From CAZTCJ01 sp964612085 (lineage in GTDB: Bacteria > Pseudomonadota > Alphaproteobacteria > JAJFIK01), in contig CAZTCJ010000012.1 in NCBI GenBank assembly GCA_964612085.1, forward strand, positions 1 through 63,592: 63,592 bases of DNA, in the 5' to 3' direction. Shown here piece by piece: positions 1-7,783 of this stretch. The position numbers and the translations under genes were made by a program. The notes under the pieces were generated by a model that worked only from the letters and a program-made list of their open reading frames with translations, made no database searches and was not told where the DNA came from. The first letter of the stretch is position 1. Each line of letters begins with the position of its first letter.

Positions 1-521
1 CAGTCGGCCTGATCGGCATAGGAGGTCCAGACCTTCTGGCCGTTGATCACATAATGATCGCCGTCCAGCACCGCGCGGGTCTGCAGCCCCGCCAGATCGG
101 AGCCTGCTCCGGGTTCGGAATAGCCCTGGCACCAGCGGATCTCGCCGCGCACGATTTTGGGGATGTGTTCCTGTTTCTGCTCTTCCGTGCCGTATTCCAG
201 CAGCACCGGCCCCAGCATCCAGATGCCGAAACTCAAGAGCGCCGGGCGGGCATTGATGGCGCGCAGTTCCTGTTGAAGGATCTTGTTTTCCTCAGGCGTC
301 AGGCCGCCGCCGCCATACTCCTTAGGCCAGGTGGGGGCGGTCCAGCCGCGCTCCGCCATGCGGTCGAGCCACAGCTTGGCATCGGGATTTTTGAAGACAA
401 AGCGCTTGCCGCCCCAGACCGTGTCGTCGTCGCTCGTCATCGGCGTGCGCATGGATGCCGGGCAATTGGCCTCGAGCCATGCGCGCGTCTCGGCCCGGAA
501 GCTGTCGAGATCCTGACCCAT
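1..521 (-). CDS. acyl-CoA dehydrogenase, N-terminal part (runs off window)
   Basis: This is the first 173 residues of an acyl-CoA dehydrogenase, an FAD flavoenzyme that introduces the alpha-beta double bond into acyl-CoA thioesters. The N-terminal helical domain reads MGQDLDSFRAETRAWLE. The family signatures GYSEPGAGSDLAGL and INGQKVWTSYA lie near the window edge, so the remaining beta domain and the C-terminal catalytic domain are outside. The ATG at 519-521 is preceded on the minus strand by GGGGGA, a good ribosome site. It lies just downstream of the acyl-CoA synthetase gene on the same strand, about 100 bp away, so the two probably act on the same acyl-CoA pool. The substrate chain length cannot be told from this fragment. 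Confidence 0.9.
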   Translation of the reverse strand, partial: MGQDLDSFRAETRAWLEANCPASMRTPMTSDDDTVWGGKRFVFKNPDAKLWLDRMAERGWTAPTWPKEYGGGGLTPEENKILQQELRAINARPALLSFGIWMLGPVLLEYGTEEQKQEHIPKIVRGEIRWCQGYSEPGAGSDLAGLQTRAVLDGDHYVINGQKVWTSYADQAD

Positions 522-625
522 CCTGTCGGTCCCCCTGCTTGAAAGCCTGCTCTCCAGGCCTTTTTACCCTTTTGATGATAAGGCCACGGCCACGGCGGTC
601 AATGGCGCACAACCTCTCAAGCCGG

Positions 626-2320
626 TCATCCTTTGCCTGGCCCGTATTCGTCACGCAACTGACGCTTGAATATTTTGCCCGAGCCCGTGCGCGGCAATTG
701 CTCCATCTGTACCCAGACATGTTCCGGGATTTTGAAGGCGGCCAAGTGCTCGCCCACATAAGCCTGGAGCGCGGGAATATCGATGCTGCGGCCCGGTTTG
801 GGCACCAGGACGGCGGCGACCGTCTCGCCCAGGCGCTCGTCGGGCACGCCGAAAACGGCGGCTTCCAGCACATCCGGATGCTGAAACAGGATCGATTCCA
901 CTTCCAGGCAACTGATGTTCTCGCCGCCCCGGATCACGATATCCTTGGCCCGGTCGACGATATAAAGAAACCCGGCCTCGTCGAAGCGGCCCAGATCGCC
1001 CGTGTGGAACCATCCGTTCACGAAGGCTTCCGCCGTCGCGTCGGGCTTGTTCCAATAGCCGCGCGCATTGACCGCCGATTTGATCAGCACCTCGCCGATA
1101 TGGCCCGTGGGCACGGTATGGCCGTCTTCATCCACGATCTTCATCTCGATCAAGGGCGGCATGGGCCGTCCGGTGCTGCCCGGCCGTTCCACATAGTCGT
1201 CGCCGAAATTGACCGCACCCGCCGCATTGGTCTCGGTCAGGCCATAGCCGGAACTGGGGGCCGCCTGTTCGAACTTCTCCTTGAGCTGACGGACATGATC
1301 GGCCGGGCGCGCCGCGCCGCCGGCGCCGATTTCCATCAGGCTGGAGAGATCGTATTTGTCGAGATTGGGCGCGTTCAAGATTTCCCAGGACATGGTGGGC
1401 ACGCCGGTGAAGCCGGTGATGCGTTCCTTTTCGATCAGCTTCAAGGCGTCCTCGGGATCCCAGCGGTACATCAGCACGATCTTGCGGCCCACCAGGAAGG
1501 ACAGAAGGAAGATCGCGTGGCTGCCGGTGACATGGAACAAGGGCACGCTCATGAGCGTGGAGGGCTGATAGGGGGGCTCGGCACCGTCGAGACCGAGCGC
1601 CATCAGGCGGGCGCGCACATTGATGCCCCACATCATCATGACGCTGAGAATAGCCCGGTGGGTCGAGACCACGCCCTTGGGATGGCCGGTGGAGCCCGAG
1701 GTATAAAAGATCGTGGCGTTATCATCGGGATGGAGCGCCACATCCGGAAAAGCCTCTTCGGAGAACCCTGCCACCAGCGTGTCGTAGGCGTGAACGCCTT
1801 CGGGCAAAGGGGCGTCCGTCCGGATCGCGATCAAGCCGACCCCGTGGCGCTTCGCCGGGCGTGTGAGAATCTCCAGGCGGCGGGCATCCACGAAGGCATG
1901 GGTCGCGCCGCAGTCTCCAAGGGCGTAGTCGAACTCTTCTTCCGTCCACCAACCGTTGAGCGGCACCGCCACAGCGCCGATCGAGGTGATGGCCATGAAG
2001 GCGAAGACCCATTCGGGATAATTGCGAAGCGCGATGATCACCCGGTCGCCTTTCTTGATCCCCAGGCGCTCCACCATCGCCGCCGCCAGCCGTTTGGCGT
2101 CCCGGTCCGTCTCGGCGAAGGTCCAGCGTTCGTCCTGGTAGACCAGGAAATCCTTGTCGGCGTTCACAAGGCCCAGGGCGTAATAGTCGCGCAGGGTCTC
2201 GGGGCCGTTCGTGATAACAGGGTACGAGATGCCGTCGATCGTTTTATTCGCAAGCGGGAACGGTCCCTGGGCGCTCGTCATCTGCGTGACGATGGTAAAA
2301 ATCTGATCCGTTAGCGACAC
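626..2320 (-). CDS. acyl-CoA synthetase (class I adenylate-forming, long-chain fatty acid-CoA ligase-like)
   Basis: A 564-residue ATP-dependent acid-CoA ligase that makes an acyl-adenylate and then an acyl-CoA thioester. Visible motifs are the P-loop-like TIFYTSGSTGHPKG, the A5-type YGLTETNAAG, the adenylate-binding GWFHTGDLGRFDE, the hinge DRAKDIVIRGGENI, and the C-terminal catalytic lysine motif RTGSGKIFKR. The GTG at 2318-2320 is chosen because GGGGAGG stands 9 nt upstream. The first ATG, at 2279-2281, has no ribosome site. The gene is divergent from ccmA across 135 bp and lies upstream of an acyl-CoA dehydrogenase on the same strand, which suggests activation followed by beta-oxidation. 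Length and motifs fit the FadD-like family, but the substrate is not evident. Confidence 0.92.
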   Translation of the reverse strand: MSLTDQIFTIVTQMTSAQGPFPLANKTIDGISYPVITNGPETLRDYYALGLVNADKDFLVYQDERWTFAETDRDAKRLAAAMVERLGIKKGDRVIIALRNYPEWVFAFMAITSIGAVAVPLNGWWTEEEFDYALGDCGATHAFVDARRLEILTRPAKRHGVGLIAIRTDAPLPEGVHAYDTLVAGFSEEAFPDVALHPDDNATIFYTSGSTGHPKGVVSTHRAILSVMMMWGINVRARLMALGLDGAEPPYQPSTLMSVPLFHVTGSHAIFLLSFLVGRKIVLMYRWDPEDALKLIEKERITGFTGVPTMSWEILNAPNLDKYDLSSLMEIGAGGAARPADHVRQLKEKFEQAAPSSGYGLTETNAAGAVNFGDDYVERPGSTGRPMPPLIEMKIVDEDGHTVPTGHIGEVLIKSAVNARGYWNKPDATAEAFVNGWFHTGDLGRFDEAGFLYIVDRAKDIVIRGGENISCLEVESILFQHPDVLEAAVFGVPDERLGETVAAVLVPKPGRSIDIPALQAYVGEHLAAFKIPEHVWVQMEQLPRTGSGKIFKRQLRDEYGPGKG

Positions 2321-2455
2321 GGTCCCGTTCCTCCCCAAAGTGATGCCGATTAAGACGTAAATTCTTAAAAGCTTAAGCGAGATAGCTCCCCGCGGGAACG
2401 GTACCCCGCTATGATCGGAGCAAAACCGGGTGGATGAGCCAAAGGCTGTGACACA

Positions 2456-3115
2456 TTGACCAGATCGTCTTCCCTTTTCGCCGGGCGGTTGAGCACCGAG
2501 GGGCTGGCCTGCCGCAGAGGCGAACGCGTGCTGTTCACCGGCCTGACCGTGCAACTGGAGCCGGGGGACGGATTGGCCGTGCGCGGCGCGAACGGGTCGG
2601 GCAAATCGACCCTGTTGCGGGTCCTGGCCGGCTTCGGCGCGCCTGCCGCCGGACGGGTCGTGGCCTCCGTGGACGGCACCACGCCCGTGCCGCCGGAACA
2701 GGCGAGCGTGCTGCTCGGCCATGCGGACGGGGTCAAGACCGCCCTGACGGTTGCTGAAAACCTGTCTTTCTGGGCCCGCCTTTACGGCGCCAAGCCCGAT
2801 ACAAGCCCGCTGATGGACCGGCTTTACCTGAACGATCTCGCCGATCTGCCCGCCCGCTATCTGTCGGCCGGTCAGCGCCGGCGGCTGGCCTTGTCGCGCA
2901 TGCTGCTCTCGGCCCGCCCCGTCTGGCTTTTGGACGAGCCCTCGACCGCCTTGGATAAGGACGCGACGGCCCTGCTCGAAGAGATCATCGCCGGGCACCG
3001 GGCCCAAGGGGGCATCGCCGTCGTGGCCTTGCACGGGGCGCTCGATCTGCCCCATGCCCAGACCTGCCGCATCGGCCCTGTTCAGGGCGGTTTGACGCAA
3101 GGAGCCGCGCCATGA
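2456..3115 (+). CDS. ccmA: CcmA, ATP-binding subunit of the cytochrome c maturation ABC complex
   Basis: ATPase of the CcmABCD complex, which releases haem-loaded CcmE for system I cytochrome c maturation at the inner membrane. The 219 residues carry Walker A (GANGSGKSTLL, near residue 45), the ABC signature LSAGQRRRLALSRML and Walker B VWLLDEPSTALD. No ATG is in frame at the N-terminus. The TTG at 2456 has a weak AAAGG 10 nt upstream and gives a family-like start, while a second TTG at 2489 is possible. Its stop overlaps the ccmB start in an ATGA arrangement, so translation is probably coupled. It is the first gene of ccmABCDE. Confidence 0.93.
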   Translation: MTRSSSLFAGRLSTEGLACRRGERVLFTGLTVQLEPGDGLAVRGANGSGKSTLLRVLAGFGAPAAGRVVASVDGTTPVPPEQASVLLGHADGVKTALTVAENLSFWARLYGAKPDTSPLMDRLYLNDLADLPARYLSAGQRRRLALSRMLLSARPVWLLDEPSTALDKDATALLEEIIAGHRAQGGIAVVALHGALDLPHAQTCRIGPVQGGLTQGAAP

Positions 3116-3780
3116 CCGCGTTCTGGGCCATTGTCGAGCGGGATGTGCGGATCGCCATGCGGGTGGGCGGCGGCGCGTTTCTGGCGCTGGTGTTCTTCGC
3201 CCTTGTGGCGTTGGTGGTGCCCATCGGTCTGGGCCCGGACCTGCCGCTGCTGTCGCGCATCGCGCCCTCCATGGCCTGGGTCGGCGCGGTGCTGGCCACC
3301 CAGGTGACTTTGGACCGGCTGTTCCAGGCCGATCACGAAGACGGCGCCCTCGACAGCTTGATCAGTGCCGACCTGCCGCTCGAACTGGCAGTGCTGGCCA
3401 AATGCCTGGCCCATTGGTTGACCACGGGCCTACCGATCGTTTTTGCCGTACCGGTCTTCGGCCTGCTTTTCACTCTGGAGGCAGGGTTGACCGTGCCGCT
3501 GATGCTGGCTTTGGCGCTGGGCACGCCTGCCTTGAGCCTGTTAGGGGCCATCGGCGCGGCCTTGACGGTTGCCATGCGCCGGGGCGGTGTGCTGATTTCG
3601 CTCTTGGTGATGCCGCTTTATATACCCATCATGATCTTTGGCGTCGGCGCCGTGGGCGAGCAGGGCGAGTCGGGTCTAATGAGCGGTCCCAGCATTCTCG
3701 TTCTGATGGCGCTGACTTTGTTTTCCGCCGTGCTGGCCGCCTGGGCCGGGGCCGCGGCCTTGAGACTGAACAGCGATTGA
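3112..3780 (+). CDS. ccmB: CcmB, membrane subunit of the cytochrome c maturation ABC complex
   Basis: A 222-residue inner-membrane protein with about six hydrophobic segments, the usual size for CcmB. It pairs with CcmA as the permease-like half of the complex that frees haem-CcmE from CcmC. The N-terminal FWAIVERDVRIAMR and the internal segment FQADHEDGALDSL are typical of the family. The ATG overlaps the ccmA stop by 4 nt. The next gene, ccmC, follows after about 20 bp. Identification rests on both sequence and gene order. Confidence 0.92.
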   Translation: MTAFWAIVERDVRIAMRVGGGAFLALVFFALVALVVPIGLGPDLPLLSRIAPSMAWVGAVLATQVTLDRLFQADHEDGALDSLISADLPLELAVLAKCLAHWLTTGLPIVFAVPVFGLLFTLEAGLTVPLMLALALGTPALSLLGAIGAALTVAMRRGGVLISLLVMPLYIPIMIFGVGAVGEQGESGLMSGPSILVLMALTLFSAVLAAWAGAAALRLNSD

Positions 3781-3801
3781 CCGATCCCGTGAGTGGACAC
3801 C

Positions 3802-4602
3802 ATGAGTGAAAGCCGGACTGTAGCCTCTTCGATTTATGCGCTCGCCAATCCGCTGGCCTTTCAGCGGCTGGCCGACCGGCTTGTGCCCTGGTTCACGGGA
3901 CTCGCCGTGATCTCGATCGCGCTCGGACTGTACTGGGGGCTCGTCACCTCGCCGCCCGATTACCAGCAAGGCGAGTCCGTCCGCATTATGTATATCCATG
4001 TGCCCTCGGCCTGGATGTGCCTGTTCTGCTACACGGTGATGGCGCTGGCGAGCTTTGTCGGGTTCGTCTTCAAACATCCGATCGCGGATGTCGCCGCCAA
4101 ATCCATCGCCCCCATCGGGGCGGCCTTCACCTTCCTGGCGCTCGTCACCGGCTCGCTCTGGGGCAAGCCCACCTGGGGCACCTATTGGGTGTGGGATGCG
4201 CGGCTGACCTCCGTGCTCATCCTCTTCTTTCTCTATTTGGGCTATATGGCCCTGTGGCAGGCCATGGACGACAAGGTGCGCGCTGCCCGCGCCGCCGCCG
4301 TGCTGGCCATGGTCGGTTTCATCAATGTGCCGATCATCAAATTCTCCGTGGACTGGTGGAACAGCCTCCATCAGCCCGCCAGCATTTCGAAATTCGACGC
4401 GCCGAGCATTCATCCCTCCATGCTGATGCCCTTGCTGGCCATGGCCATCGGCTTCATGGCGCTGGCGACGGTGCTGCACCTCATGCGCATGAAAACGGAG
4501 ATCCTGGAACAGCGTGTGCGCCGGGCGCGGCTGAGCCAGACCGCGCCGGTGGCGGCCATGCTCGACGCCGCTCCCTCCCCGTCCGTGCAGGGAGGGAAGT
4601 GA
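3802..4602 (+). CDS. ccmC: CcmC, haem-handling membrane protein of cytochrome c maturation
   Basis: A 266-residue polytopic protein of the haem-handling protein family, which attaches haem to the conserved histidine of CcmE. The tryptophan-rich WWD-type signature is seen as WGKPTWGTYWVWDARLTSV, with conserved histidines in flanking periplasmic loops (MYIHVPSAW and the later SLHQPASI). The ATG at 3802 follows GAGTGG. A GTG three codons earlier (3793) is an alternative. It is followed within 3 nt by ccmD, and its 3' end contains the GGAGGG that serves as the ccmD ribosome site. Confidence 0.94.
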   Translation: MSESRTVASSIYALANPLAFQRLADRLVPWFTGLAVISIALGLYWGLVTSPPDYQQGESVRIMYIHVPSAWMCLFCYTVMALASFVGFVFKHPIADVAAKSIAPIGAAFTFLALVTGSLWGKPTWGTYWVWDARLTSVLILFFLYLGYMALWQAMDDKVRAARAAAVLAMVGFINVPIIKFSVDWWNSLHQPASISKFDAPSIHPSMLMPLLAMAIGFMALATVLHLMRMKTEILEQRVRRARLSQTAPVAAMLDAAPSPSVQGGK

Positions 4603-4605
4603 CCC

Positions 4606-4746
4606 ATGGGCGATCATGCGTTCTTTGTCTGGTCATCCTACGGCGTGACCGCTGTCGTCATCACCGGGCTGATCGTCTGGATCCTGCGCGGCCATGCGAA
4701 AGCCCGCGCCGCCGTCCGCAACCTTGATCGGGAGAGCCGTTCGTGA
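4606..4746 (+). CDS. ccmD: CcmD, small membrane protein of cytochrome c maturation
   Basis: A 46-residue protein. It starts MGDHAFFVWSSYGV, has one membrane segment (about residues 12-28, VTAVVITGLIVWIL) and a basic tail HAKARAAVRNL. This is the CcmD pattern: a short haem exporter D protein with a periplasmic N-terminus, needed for release of holo-CcmE. The ATG follows GGAGGG at 4591-4596. Its stop codon overlaps the ccmE GTG start (GTGA). Identification depends on the position between ccmC and ccmE as much as on sequence, because the family is short and variable. Confidence 0.9.
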   Translation: MGDHAFFVWSSYGVTAVVITGLIVWILRGHAKARAAVRNLDRESRS

Positions 4747-5201
4747 CCCGCAAGCAAAAGCGCATCACTCTTGTCGTCGTCTCGGGCCTGGTGCTGGCGA
4801 GCGCCCTGACGCTCGTTCTGGGCGCGCTCAACCAGTCGGTGACGTTCTTTTATTCCCCCAGCGATCTGGCGGCGCTCGAGACCCTGCCGGAGCGGCCGAT
4901 CCGCGTGGGCGGCCTGGTGGCGGCGGGCAGTGTCGTCCGGCCTGCGGACAATCAGGTGGCTTTCGATATCACCGATGAGGTGGAAACGGTCACCGTGCGC
5001 TATGACGGCATCCTGCCCGATCTCTTCCGGGAGGGCCAAGGCATCGTGGTGCAGGGCCGGCTGGGCCAGGACGGCGTGGTGGTCGCCTCCCAGGTTCTGG
5101 CCAAGCATGACGAGAACTACATGCCGCCGGAAGTGGCCGAGGCGCTCAAGAAAAGCGGCCAGTGGAAACACGCCGATCCGCAATACGCCGATCCCGAATA
5201 G
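4743..5201 (+). CDS. ccmE: CcmE, periplasmic haem chaperone
   Basis: A 152-residue membrane-anchored haem chaperone. It has an N-terminal signal anchor (about residues 8-29), then a periplasmic OB-fold domain. The haem-binding motif is KHDENYMP, with His122 as the covalent haem attachment residue and Tyr126 as the axial ligand position expected from the family. It receives haem from CcmC and hands it to CcmF/CcmH. The GTG start at 4743 overlaps the ccmD stop. It closes this ccm cluster. ccmF and ccmH are found about 11 kb away on the same strand, instead of directly downstream. Confidence 0.95.
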   Translation: MTRKQKRITLVVVSGLVLASALTLVLGALNQSVTFFYSPSDLAALETLPERPIRVGGLVAAGSVVRPADNQVAFDITDEVETVTVRYDGILPDLFREGQGIVVQGRLGQDGVVVASQVLAKHDENYMPPEVAEALKKSGQWKHADPQYADPE

Positions 5202-5229
5202 GGGCGCGCGTCCGGCTCTCCACCGCAAG

Positions 5230-5392
5230 TGTGGATAACGCGTCGAACTAAGGGGATGATTTGCGCCATATCGCGCGAAAGTCTCCCCAAACGGGGACTT
5301 TTTATCCCCAAAATGCCCGCTATGCTCTTAGTTATCCCCAGGTTGTCTCGGTGTGCGGTGAATTAATCCCGTAACTCCCCGCTTTATCCACA
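5230..5392. promoter_or_regulatory. cluster of four DnaA-box-like 9-mers
   Basis: The convergent gap between ccmE and plsC holds two perfect DnaA boxes, TTATCCACA on the plus strand at 5384-5392 and on the minus strand at 5230-5238. It also holds two one-mismatch copies, TTATCCCCA, at 5302-5310 and 5332-5340. Four such 9-mers in 163 bp is far above chance. They could bind DnaA as a replication origin, a titration site or a regulatory region. No oriC-associated gene such as dnaA, hemE or parAB is next to it, so the role is open. Confidence 0.55.
5278..5303. terminator. putative terminator after ccmE
   Basis: The stem AAGTC(T)CCCC pairs with GGGGACTT around an AAAC loop, with a single bulged T, and is followed by a run of T. 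It lies 77 bp downstream of the ccmE stop and between convergent genes. It overlaps the first of the TTATCCCCA boxes, so part of the DnaA-box signal there may be coincidental. Confidence 0.6.
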
Positions 5393-5404
5393 GGCTGGGT
5401 GTTG

Positions 5405-6139
5405 TCACAGGCCCGCCGAGGAGGCCCGCGCTTCCGCGATCAAGCGGTCCGTGGCTGTCTCGATCGTGGTTTCCAGCGTCGCCATGAAGGCCTTGCGCTC
5501 CAGGCCCGGCGGGATGGGATCGAGTATTTCCAGGATGATCTTGCCCGGCTTGAAGCCGAAGCCGGAACGCGGCCAGCACAGGCCCGAGGTGAGCGCGATG
5601 GGCACGCACGGCACATCGCCAAGCTGGCGGTAAAGCGCGGCGACACCGGGCTTATATTCCAGCTTCGAGCCGGGCGCGGCGCGGCTGCCTTCGGGGAAGA
5701 TCACCACGGGCCGTCCGTGCGCCAGCCGGTCTTTCGAGGCCGCCACCATCTTGCGCAAGGCGCTCGCCTTCGCTTCCCGGTCGATGGGGATCATGCCAAG
5801 CTTCCAGCCGTACCAGCCGTAAATCGGGATGCGCATCAGCTCGCGTTTCAAAATGACGGCAGGATCGTTGAACACCAGGAACACGATCACCGTGTCCCAC
5901 ATGGCCTGATGCTTGGAGGCCACCAGGATCGGGCCGTCCGGGATGCGCGCGGCGCCCCGGATCTCGGTCTCAACGCCGATCAGGCGGGAAAAGGCGCCCA
6001 GCACCAGACGGCACCACAGGCGTTTCGGTCCCATGAGCCAGCGGCGCGGCAGGGCCAGCATGGGCAGGAACAGAAGTCCCATGATCACGGTCAGGACGAC
6101 CATGAAGGTCATGAACAGAACGGTCCGGATCCCCCGCAC
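5405..6139 (-). CDS. plsC: 1-acyl-sn-glycerol-3-phosphate acyltransferase
   Basis: A 244-residue membrane acyltransferase that adds the second acyl chain to lysophosphatidic acid in phospholipid synthesis. The catalytic HX4D motif appears as HQAMWD, and the substrate-binding motif as FPEGSRAAPG. An N-terminal hydrophobic segment (VLFMTFMVVLTVIMGLLFLP) anchors it. The GTG at 6137-6139 has GAGGGA 6 nt upstream and is preferred over a TTG at 6166, which lacks a ribosome site. It lies 50 bp downstream of the ydcF-like gene and in the same direction as ftsEX, an order I recall from other alphaproteobacteria. Confidence 0.92.
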   Translation of the reverse strand: MRGIRTVLFMTFMVVLTVIMGLLFLPMLALPRRWLMGPKRLWCRLVLGAFSRLIGVETEIRGAARIPDGPILVASKHQAMWDTVIVFLVFNDPAVILKRELMRIPIYGWYGWKLGMIPIDREAKASALRKMVAASKDRLAHGRPVVIFPEGSRAAPGSKLEYKPGVAALYRQLGDVPCVPIALTSGLCWPRSGFGFKPGKIILEILDPIPPGLERKAFMATLETTIETATDRLIAEARASSAGL

Positions 6140-6189
6140 GCGCTTTCCCTCGGCTAGGCCTCTCAAGACCGCTTAAGCGGTTTACCCGT

Positions 6190-6882
6190 TCATACCGGCA
6201 GGGCGGTGAGGCTGGCCAGATATTTCACATATTCGCCGGTGGCGAGGCGTAGGGAATTGACCCCCATCCACCAGGCCTCGGCATCGAAGCCGCCGGGGAA
6301 CACAGGGTAGGGGATCAGCGTCACCTCGGGCATGGCCCGGCGGAATTCCAGCAGGCTGCGGGGCATGTGGTAGTTCGCCGTGACCACGATCAGCGTGTCG
6401 AAGCCGTGGATCTTGGTCCAGCGGGCGGTCTCCACCGCGTTGCCGCGCGTGTCGAGGGCGGCCCGGTCCAGATCCACGCAACAGTCGAAGCGGTCCGGAT
6501 CGGCGCCAAGCTTGCGTTTCAGGGTTTCCCGGCTGGTGTCCGCGTAAACGCCGCTGATGAGAAGCCGGTCCGCCTTGCCCTGCACCAGCAGGTCGTAACC
6601 CGCGCTCAGCCGTGCGCCGCCGCCGGTCAGCACCACCACCGCATCGGCCGGTTCCGCGATGGTCACGGGCGCCCGGGGCACGGCGAAGACGAAAGCGATC
6701 AGACCCAGCGTCCAGGCGCTGACGAGCACGGCGAAGACGCTCAGAAAGCCTTTGAGCAGCGGCCGGCGCTTCCTGTAGCCAAGACGCCTGGAGCCACGCC
6801 CGTCGCCCACCGGCGGCAGGTCCGACAGGTTCGGCGTCAGGCTTGTCTGGGGGCGGTTTTGGATGGGCATACGCTTGAACAC
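6190..6882 (-). CDS. YdcF/SanA-type DUF218 membrane-anchored protein
   Basis: About 230 residues: a basic N-terminal tail, one membrane segment (about residues 44-66, FLSVFAVLVSAWTLGLIAF) and a DUF218 domain. Family landmarks are DAVVVLTGGGARL, the ETARW helix and VVTANYHMPRSL, with the conserved H-R pair. DUF218 proteins such as SanA and YdcF are linked to envelope barrier function, but their reaction is not settled. The start is uncertain: GTG at 6882 or ATG at 6870, neither with a strong ribosome site. It lies between ftsX and plsC, with a toxin-antitoxin pair inserted upstream. Confidence 0.85.
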   Translation of the reverse strand: MFKRMPIQNRPQTSLTPNLSDLPPVGDGRGSRRLGYRKRRPLLKGFLSVFAVLVSAWTLGLIAFVFAVPRAPVTIAEPADAVVVLTGGGARLSAGYDLLVQGKADRLLISGVYADTSRETLKRKLGADPDRFDCCVDLDRAALDTRGNAVETARWTKIHGFDTLIVVTANYHMPRSLLEFRRAMPEVTLIPYPVFPGGFDAEAWWMGVNSLRLATGEYVKYLASLTALPV

Positions 6883-7050
6883 AACAGCTTCAGGCTAACA
6901 TGAACGGATTCAAGGGCCTATTACCGAAAAAGCGGTACGAGAAGATGGCGGCGCGGGGGCGGCAAGACGAAGGGCGATAAGATGCGGGTGAAAGACAGGA
7001 GCCTAGCCGGTCTGGTGTGGAGCGCCGACACACTGCGCGCGGTTCCCAAA

Positions 7051-7082
7051 AATAACAAATTTTGTTATTTTATGCATATAAT
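7051..7082. promoter_or_regulatory. parDE promoter and palindromic operator
   Basis: A perfect inverted repeat AATAACAAA-T-TTTGTTATT (7051-7069) lies directly upstream of a consensus -10 hexamer TATAAT (7077-7082). The area is markedly AT-rich against the GC-rich background. Outer half-sites TTCCCA (7043) and TGGGAA (7083) add further symmetry. This fits autoregulation by the ParD antitoxin, or the ParD-ParE complex, whose genes start at 7107. Confidence 0.7.
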
Positions 7083-7106
7083 TGGGAATCGCTTAGGAGA
7101 ACAGCC

Positions 7107-7367
7107 ATGGCCAATGTCTCGTTGGGAGAGCATTTCGAGGATTATGTGAAGCGTCAGGTCGAGGCGGGCCGCTACACCAATATCAGCGAAGTGATCCGGG
7201 ATGCCCTGCGGCTCCATGAGGGGCGGGACCGGCTCATGGAGGCCAAGCTCGATGCGCTGCGCCAGGATATCGCCGCCGGGACCGCGAGCCTGGATGTAGG
7301 CAAAACCGGACGCTCCGTGGACGCCCTTCTCGCCGATTTCGAGGCGTCCCTTGAGGAGCAGGGCTAG
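7107..7367 (+). CDS. parD: ParD-type antitoxin
   Basis: An 86-residue antitoxin. The N-terminal MANVSLGEHFEDYVKRQVEAG and the following helix (YTNISEVIRDALRLHE) form the ribbon-helix-helix DNA-binding domain seen in CC2985/ParD antitoxins. The C-terminal part, rich in acidic and Ala residues, would wrap the toxin. AGGAGA lies 6 nt before the ATG. It directly abuts parE. The pair sits on the plus strand inside an otherwise minus-strand ftsE-ftsX-ydcF-plsC run, which suggests insertion as a small mobile module. Confidence 0.9.
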   Translation: MANVSLGEHFEDYVKRQVEAGRYTNISEVIRDALRLHEGRDRLMEAKLDALRQDIAAGTASLDVGKTGRSVDALLADFEASLEEQG

Positions 7368-7658
7368 GTGCCCTTCTATGTGCTGTCGCCGGAAGCGGAT
7401 GCCGATCTCGGTGATATCCTTGCCTACACCTATGAAACCTGGGGCCTTGCCCAGGCCCGGACCTATGTGCGCGGGCTGCAGACGAAATTCGAACGGCTCG
7501 CCGATCAGCCGGGTCTGGGCCGCGCTAGGCCCGAACTGGGCGCAGGCATCATGAGTTTCGCCCATGAAGCACATGTGGTGTTCTATCGGATGCGGACCGA
7601 GCGGCTGGAAATCGTGCGTGTCCTGCACAAATCACGGGATGTGACGGCGCAGTTTTGA
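7368..7658 (+). CDS. parE: ParE-type toxin (RelE/ParE superfamily)
   Basis: A 96-residue toxin starting MPFYVLSPEADADLGDI, with the family helix-hairpin, the ARTYVRGLQTKFERLADQPGLG segment split over the helix and loop, and the C-terminal strand VVFYRMRTERLEIVRVLH. Known members inhibit DNA gyrase. The GTG start at 7368 follows the parD stop with no gap, and GAGGAGCAGGG at the end of parD supplies the ribosome site. The ending, SRDVTAQF, resembles the family C-terminus, so the gene looks complete. Confidence 0.9.
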   Translation: MPFYVLSPEADADLGDILAYTYETWGLAQARTYVRGLQTKFERLADQPGLGRARPELGAGIMSFAHEAHVVFYRMRTERLEIVRVLHKSRDVTAQF

Positions 7659-7685
7659 GGGCCGCTCGATTTGGCGTAAAAACCG

Positions 7686-7766
7686 GCCGGGATTTGCAAT
7701 CCCGGCGGTATGGTCAGGCGAAAAGATGATTGTGCGGACGGGGAACGGGGTTGAAAACCCCGTCCG
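7686..7766. repeat. paired palindromic hairpins (REP/BIME-like), between parE and ftsX
   Basis: Two hairpins lie close together. The first is GCCGGGATT-TGC-AATCCCGGC (7686-7706). The second is built from GGACGGGG (7736-7743) and CCCCGTCC (7758-7765), with an inner alternative pairing ACGGGGTT/AACCCCGT. Neither is followed by a clear T-run. The arrangement resembles paired intergenic palindromes such as REP or BIME elements, and could also serve as a transcription barrier between convergent parE and ftsX. Confidence 0.5.
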
Positions 7767-7783
7767 GCCAATAATGACGGCCC

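Noticed and set aside
455..2314. Long open frame of 619 codons on the plus strand
   Set aside because: It is the opposite-strand shadow of the acyl-CoA synthetase, whose family motifs lie on the minus strand. The translated shadow has no recognisable domain.
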